This document shows positions 60,092 to 64,000 of a stretch of DNA of 64,000 nucleotides, piece by piece. The position numbers were made by a program, and so were the translations under genes. Source of the DNA: CAYMDS01 sp964653195 (GTDB lineage: Bacteria; Patescibacteriota; Microgenomatia; Levybacterales; UBA12049); contig CAZZCX010000005.1 of assembly GCA_964653195.1 (NCBI GenBank), positions 1 to 64,000 on the forward strand, in the 5' to 3' direction. The first letter of the stretch is position 1. Every line of letters begins with the position of its first letter. Below the pieces are notes generated by a model. It made no database searches. It worked only from the letters and a program-made list of their open reading frames with translations, and had not been told where the DNA came from.

Positions 60092-61186
60092 ATGAATATT
60101 TCTTGCGGGATAGTTGGATTACCAAATGTAGGTAAATCGACATTATTTAATGCTCTTCTGAAAAAACAGCAGGCACTTGCTGCGAATTATCCTTTTGCGA
60201 CAATTGAGCCAAACATTGGGGTAGTTCCGGTTCCGGATTATCGCTTAAACCAAATAGCTGAAATTACAAAACAGGAAGAAAAGATGACGAATCTTCCACC
60301 ACTAAAACCAGCCACGGTCGAATTCGTAGATATAGCAGGGCTCGTGAAAGGTGCAAGTGAGGGGGCAGGCCTCGGGAACAAATTTCTTTCGCATATACGT
60401 GAGGTATCAGTAATAACACACGTCATACGAAGTTTTACTGACGATAATATTATAAGAGAAGGAAGTAGTGATCCTGAGTCAGATTATGCGGTTATACAAA
60501 TGGAGTTACTTCTGGCGGATTTACAGACTGCGACTTCTCATGAACAAAAAACAAAAAATAAAGCAGAAAAAGAACTTTTTCAAAGAATTCAAAGCGATTT
60601 AAATGCGGGAATTCCTGTACGTGACATGCGTTTTCGTGATGATGAGGAAGAAAGAGTCCGGCAGGTATTCTTTTTGACTTACAAACCTGAAATGCTTGTT
60701 CTTAACGTTTCAGAAGATGATTATACAGAGAAAAAAAGTGCCATATTAATTCAAAGATATGCGAATTTACTTCAACTTGCGCCAGATAAGATAGTTGTCA
60801 TTTGTGCGAAAATTGAAGAAGAATTAGCTGTACTTACAGATGAGGAACAGGCTATTTTCCTCAAAGAACTGGGTATTGAAGCTTCTGGTCTTTCGCAATT
60901 GATCCGCAAAGCTTATCTGAAATTGGGCTTAATTTCATTTCTGACTGCGGGGGAGAAAGAGGTGAGGGCATGGACTATAAAAAAGGGAACCAGTGCACAG
61001 TTTGCAGCAGGAGAAATTCATACAGATTTTATAAAAAAATTCATAAAAGCCGAAGTCGTATCCTTTTCAGATTTTGTGGCACATAAAGGATGGAAGGGTA
61101 GTCGGGATTTAGGAAAAGCGCGATTAGAAGGAAGAGATTATGTGATACAAGATGGAGATGTCGTGGATTTTAAGATCGGTGCTTGA
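60092..61186 (+). CDS. ychF: Redox-regulated ribosome-binding ATPase YchF
   Basis: A 364-residue Obg-family protein. G1 is GLPNVGKST (about 8-16), followed by NYPFATIEPNIG, the G3 DIAGLVKGAS and a G4-equivalent VLNVSEDD region (YchF lacks a proper NKxD, giving ATP preference). The coiled-coil insert follows and the TGS domain ends the protein (SDFVAHKGWKGSRDLGKARLEGRDYVIQDGDVV). The last 29 bp of the gene are duplicated directly after it around a palindrome. Confidence 0.95.
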   Translation: MNISCGIVGLPNVGKSTLFNALLKKQQALAANYPFATIEPNIGVVPVPDYRLNQIAEITKQEEKMTNLPPLKPATVEFVDIAGLVKGASEGAGLGNKFLSHIREVSVITHVIRSFTDDNIIREGSSDPESDYAVIQMELLLADLQTATSHEQKTKNKAEKELFQRIQSDLNAGIPVRDMRFRDDEEERVRQVFFLTYKPEMLVLNVSEDDYTEKKSAILIQRYANLLQLAPDKIVVICAKIEEELAVLTDEEQAIFLKELGIEASGLSQLIRKAYLKLGLISFLTAGEKEVRAWTIKKGTSAQFAAGEIHTDFIKKFIKAEVVSFSDFVAHKGWKGSRDLGKARLEGRDYVIQDGDVVDFKIGA

Positions 61187-61241
61187 TGGAGACCTGCCTG
61201 CCGGCAGGCAGGTGTCGTGGATTTTAAGATCGGTGCTTGAT
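61159..61241. repeat. Duplicated ychF 3' end flanking a perfect palindrome
   Basis: A 29-bp direct repeat (61159-61187 and 61213-61241) brackets a 25-bp insert containing CCTGCCTGCCGGCAGGCAGG (61193-61212), a perfect 20-bp palindrome. The first copy encodes the protein end; the second lies after the stop. Confidence 0.93.
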
Positions 61242-61413
61242 CTTCAGGTGTCTACTTAGTGCGCCCCCGGTGTGTGTAATTCGCAATATCTCTCAATTTC
61301 TTCGTAAATGTTATTAACTATATCTTATAGTAGTCAAAAGTGATATAATGCTTACTTACTCGTATTAATTAGTTTTAAGCAGATATACGAGTATAGATCA
61401 CAATATTTATAAT

Positions 61414-61770
61414 ATGGTATCAGGTAGAGAATCAGAACAAGGAATATTCGGTGGGTATACGCAAGCTGCTCTTCAACAGCAAGGAATAGCAAGGGATCTT
61501 CCCGGAGCTAGGTTTCATCGTAAGTATATAAAACCAGGAGGAGGGCGTAGATACACTCAAGATGTTTTGTCAGCAGACGTAATTAAAAAGGAGCATTTAA
61601 AAGACGATGGTTTTATTGAAGATGGTACGGTAGTCGGTGTTACTGCGAATAGGACTGAACTTACCCATTATGATGTACAACCAGAAGGCGATAGTTGGAT
61701 ATATGTCAGAGATATGGATGGTTTACCTGTATTTAGAAAGAAAGCGTTACAAAAACGTGACTGGCGATAA
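61414..61770 (+). CDS. Hypothetical protein, 118 aa
   Basis: Not recognised. A soluble, basic 118-residue protein; ARFHRKYIKPGGGRRYTQDVL and a predicted beta-rich second half (EDGTVVGVTANRTEL, DSWIYVRDMDGLPVFRK). No Shine-Dalgarno is visible; a TATAAT abuts the ATG, too close to be its promoter. It stands alone and converges on the 554-residue gene. Confidence 0.5.
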   Translation: MVSGRESEQGIFGGYTQAALQQQGIARDLPGARFHRKYIKPGGGRRYTQDVLSADVIKKEHLKDDGFIEDGTVVGVTANRTELTHYDVQPEGDSWIYVRDMDGLPVFRKKALQKRDWR

Positions 61771-61835
61771 GAAAATTATACTAAAATTTTAGTTTCAGAT
61801 ATTCTGGCAAAAATGTCATGTCTAGAAAATTATAA

Positions 61836-63500
61836 TTAAAAACTCCATTTTCTATGTGGCCACTTGTTTGGATCTTGGCTAGCCTGATCACCTACAATTC
61901 TAACATTTGGTTTACGCCAAGTATTATAAAAATTATCCAGTGGTTCTCTTGCGTAAGTGTCCATAAACCAAGGGGAAACCAAATCTATAGAGTCAGCCCA
62001 GTCTAGCTGATATTCATCAAGCGGATCAGAATATTTACTAGTAAACCAGGAATATTCTTCAGGCTTCATTTCTTCCCTTTCTCTTCTGTATTTTGCACTT
62101 AATTCTGATAAAATTTCACTAGTTTTTGTATCTTCAGTTATTTCAATACCTTGTATTTTTGCTATTTTTCGTGCCCATGTGTCTATTCCGCCGTGTTGAC
62201 TTATATAGCCATGTAATTTTAAATGAGGTAGAAGACCTGTTGCATGTGTTGCTGCAACAAATCGGAACGGATCTAGCCCATATGCAATCATAAGGCGTGA
62301 TACATATTCATCGCCTCGAAAAGTATCAAATCTAAATTCATCCCATATAGACGGAATTTGATTATAAAATTCCTTAAATTCATCTGGCATTCCAGGTACC
62401 TCTTCATCCCACATCTCAACTCCCTTTAATAATTTATCCATTGTGATAGGTTTGGTTTGGTCAGTAAAAAAATTTCTCAACAGAATTTGATCACCAAAAG
62501 CACATTGATCTAGTATAAATCTTGTGATATGTGAGAATGACTGGCTTGCAAGGGTATCACCAAAAAAATAAATTGTACCTTCAGGACAATCCTCAGGTAA
62601 ATCTAAAGGATGTAAATTTAGTTTACCCATTGAGTCTGGTCTAATTTCTGATCTATATTGCTCCAGATAATAATATCCAGGGTTTCTTCCATCGTAAGCG
62701 TGATTATCTCCACCATCCTCTCGGTCGGTCCAGTTAAAAGACATAGTCAACCGTTTTTGATCAAGAACATTGTCATCTGTTGGATTTACCCTTAGTCTAA
62801 CCAGGAATGAGGATCTAGGATCTGAAGGATGAGTAACACCTTTTAAAGGGAACCTTATAAGATCTGCTTTTACTAAGTCATTCGGCTCAGAATCTAATAT
62901 TAAAGCTTTTTCTAATGTTTCTTCTGTATGTTTTAATAATTTTCCAGGTAAAATTCCGGATTCAATATCAACATTGGGTCCTTCCTTTACCATATCAAAA
63001 ATTCTTTTCGCTCTAGTGTCGGGTTCATCTTCTATTTGAACATGTTTTACATCGATTTCCCTGGCTATCCTTTGAGGAGAGAAATAGCCAGGTGGTACAC
63101 CTAATCTTCTTAGCTTTTCTGTACTACCTCTAATCTCAAATTTTCTACTTTTTCTAGCTAAATGTTCAGCAGAGTGCTGTGCTATAGCCGCTGAAGTCAA
63201 GTCCTCTATACCTGGATCAGCTAAGCGATGTATAAAATCTGGTGACTCTTCTTGTGTGATCATAACTAGTAACAGTCTATTCATAGCTTCAATATATGGT
63301 ACATTTCCTGTATCTGAAATTTCAGGAAGATTAAATGCACCTGACATTCCAGCTGCTTGCATAATAGCTTCATCGTCCAATCTTCGAGTCAATGATCTAA
63401 CTATTAGCTCCATATAAGGAATTGCTGGATTATTGTCAAAAATAATTTTCAGCCCTTCTGTGAAGGGAGTAGGGGATAAGTTTTTTTCTTTTTCTACCAT
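61836..63500 (-). CDS. Large hypothetical soluble protein, 554 aa
   Basis: Not recognised. Acidic, mixed alpha/beta protein without signal peptide or membrane helices. The N-terminal 120 residues look like helical repeats (IPYMELIVRSLTRRLDDEAI, VPYIEAMNRLLLVM). The centre is beta-rich (SSFLVRLRVNPTDDN) and the end is aromatic-rich (WADSIDLVSPWFMDTYAREPL, WRKPNVRI). No nucleotide-binding or catalytic signature is visible. It starts only 3 bp after the winged-helix gene, so the two are one transcript. Confidence 0.65.
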   Translation of the reverse strand: MVEKEKNLSPTPFTEGLKIIFDNNPAIPYMELIVRSLTRRLDDEAIMQAAGMSGAFNLPEISDTGNVPYIEAMNRLLLVMITQEESPDFIHRLADPGIEDLTSAAIAQHSAEHLARKSRKFEIRGSTEKLRRLGVPPGYFSPQRIAREIDVKHVQIEDEPDTRAKRIFDMVKEGPNVDIESGILPGKLLKHTEETLEKALILDSEPNDLVKADLIRFPLKGVTHPSDPRSSFLVRLRVNPTDDNVLDQKRLTMSFNWTDREDGGDNHAYDGRNPGYYYLEQYRSEIRPDSMGKLNLHPLDLPEDCPEGTIYFFGDTLASQSFSHITRFILDQCAFGDQILLRNFFTDQTKPITMDKLLKGVEMWDEEVPGMPDEFKEFYNQIPSIWDEFRFDTFRGDEYVSRLMIAYGLDPFRFVAATHATGLLPHLKLHGYISQHGGIDTWARKIAKIQGIEITEDTKTSEILSELSAKYRREREEMKPEEYSWFTSKYSDPLDEYQLDWADSIDLVSPWFMDTYAREPLDNFYNTWRKPNVRIVGDQASQDPNKWPHRKWSF

Positions 63501-63503
63501 ATT

Positions 63504-63992
63504 CTATTCCTCCCAGCGGTAACCTTTACTTTTTATTGTTTTTAGTGATTTAGGATTTAAGCCGGATTTTTTTAGCTTATCCCGAAGCCTTTTAATTGTC
63601 TGATCCAGCGTCCAGTCATTATAATCCGTATAATTCATCCAAATCCGCTGTGCTATTTGCTCACGAGTTACCGTATTTTTGCTGTTAATAAGAGTCTTGA
63701 GAAGCTGTATATCTCGATTAGTAAATTTATCTAAAATTACTCCATTAATTTCCATTTGATTGTTCGAAGTAAAATTAATGGTTTTCTTTGTTATCTTGAG
63801 AATGTAATGTTCTAACAACGGCACGCTAATTTTTAATTTTCCTTGGTTGATTACAATCAGCTTATGCGATATCAAAGTCTCAGCTATAGAATTTAAATCC
63901 GGAGAATAAGTATTATTATTTGCCAGAGCCGATAGTACTCTTTGGTAAAAATTTGGTAAAGAATTCCAGATTGAACGAAGTTTTAATTGCAT
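63504..63992 (-). CDS. C-terminal winged-helix (OmpR/PhoB-type) regulator, probably 5'-truncated by the window edge
   Basis: The visible 162 residues begin with an ATG 8 bp from the edge, but the frame is still open beyond it. The first 70 residues (LRSIWNSLPNFYQRVLSALAN, LISHKLIVI) look like the tail of a larger helical or ATPase module. The last 90 are a Trans_reg_C winged helix (NRDIQLLKTLINSKNTVTREQIAQRIW, then RLRDKLKKSGLNPKSLKTIKSKGYRWEE). It may regulate the 554-residue gene just downstream. Confidence 0.72.
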   Translation of the reverse strand: MQLKLRSIWNSLPNFYQRVLSALANNNTYSPDLNSIAETLISHKLIVINQGKLKISVPLLEHYILKITKKTINFTSNNQMEINGVILDKFTNRDIQLLKTLINSKNTVTREQIAQRIWMNYTDYNDWTLDQTIKRLRDKLKKSGLNPKSLKTIKSKGYRWEE

Positions 63993-64000
63993 TGTCGTAT

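Overview
The window is AT-rich (roughly one-third G+C by eye), densely coded on both strands, and uses TAA, TAG and TGA as stops. The gene content suggests a small-genome bacterium of the Candidate Phyla Radiation (Patescibacteria, most like Microgenomates). This is inferred from protein types only: there is no rRNA, tRNA or marker ribosomal protein to confirm it. There is a Gram-positive-like envelope set (signal peptidase I, class A PBP, L,D-transpeptidase, alpha-2-macroglobulin), DUF2723 and GT39-like membrane glycosyltransferases, several secreted cupredoxins and thiol oxidoreductases, and many small lineage-specific proteins. The sequence is a scaffold with three 100-N gaps. The first (10373-10472) is flanked by identical 55-bp ends and is almost certainly a false gap inside an intact glutamate dehydrogenase gene.

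Layout. 0-8 kb: a secreted metzincin protease, signal peptidase, AlkD-like repair protein, HAD hydrolase, FKBP, a VirD4-like ATPase without the P-loop lysine, Nudix and YCII proteins, and a membrane-anchored FAM173-like methyltransferase. 8-15 kb: glutamine synthetase and glutamate dehydrogenase (nitrogen assimilation), an alpha/beta hydrolase, a cupredoxin and a class A PBP. 15-24 kb: small unknown proteins, a histidine kinase, membrane glycosyltransferases and a GT2-methyltransferase-GT2 operon. 24-34 kb: DsbB-DsbA, a trans-editing deacylase, a C39-like peptidase, an L,D-transpeptidase, a two-component system beside a small secreted protein, a second alpha/beta hydrolase, a GIY-YIG nuclease between hairpin repeats, and MsrB. 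34.5-38.5 kb: a hairpin-dense, almost gene-free island with several repeat families, one GC-rich foreign-looking gene and a candidate small RNA with a consensus promoter and an intrinsic terminator. 38.5-42 kb: a thiol-redox cluster (DipZ-like, thioredoxin, DsbB-like) containing a REP-associated tyrosine transposase. 42-47 kb: small envelope and stress proteins and an MFS transporter. 47-51 kb: a copper-resistance operon. 51-64 kb: an ABC-F ATPase, a MEMO-family protein, a very large alpha-2-macroglobulin, YchF, and unknown proteins running to the window edge.

How the genes fit together. Disulfide and copper handling outside the membrane is a clear theme: two DsbB-like proteins, DsbA, DipZ, thioredoxin, MsrB, three cupredoxin-containing proteins, CopA, CopZ and a CsoR/RcnR-type repressor with a perfect palindromic operator. 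Cell-wall and surface-glycan building is the second theme.

The least ordinary material is non-coding. At least five families of inverted-repeat elements are present, three of which show compensatory base changes between copies. One family has inserted in frame into a glycosyltransferase gene, and its copies bracket the GIY-YIG nuclease gene. Several genes appear to be transcribed without a leader (a -10 hexamer 6-7 nt before the start codon). Another small set carries unusually long Shine-Dalgarno sequences.
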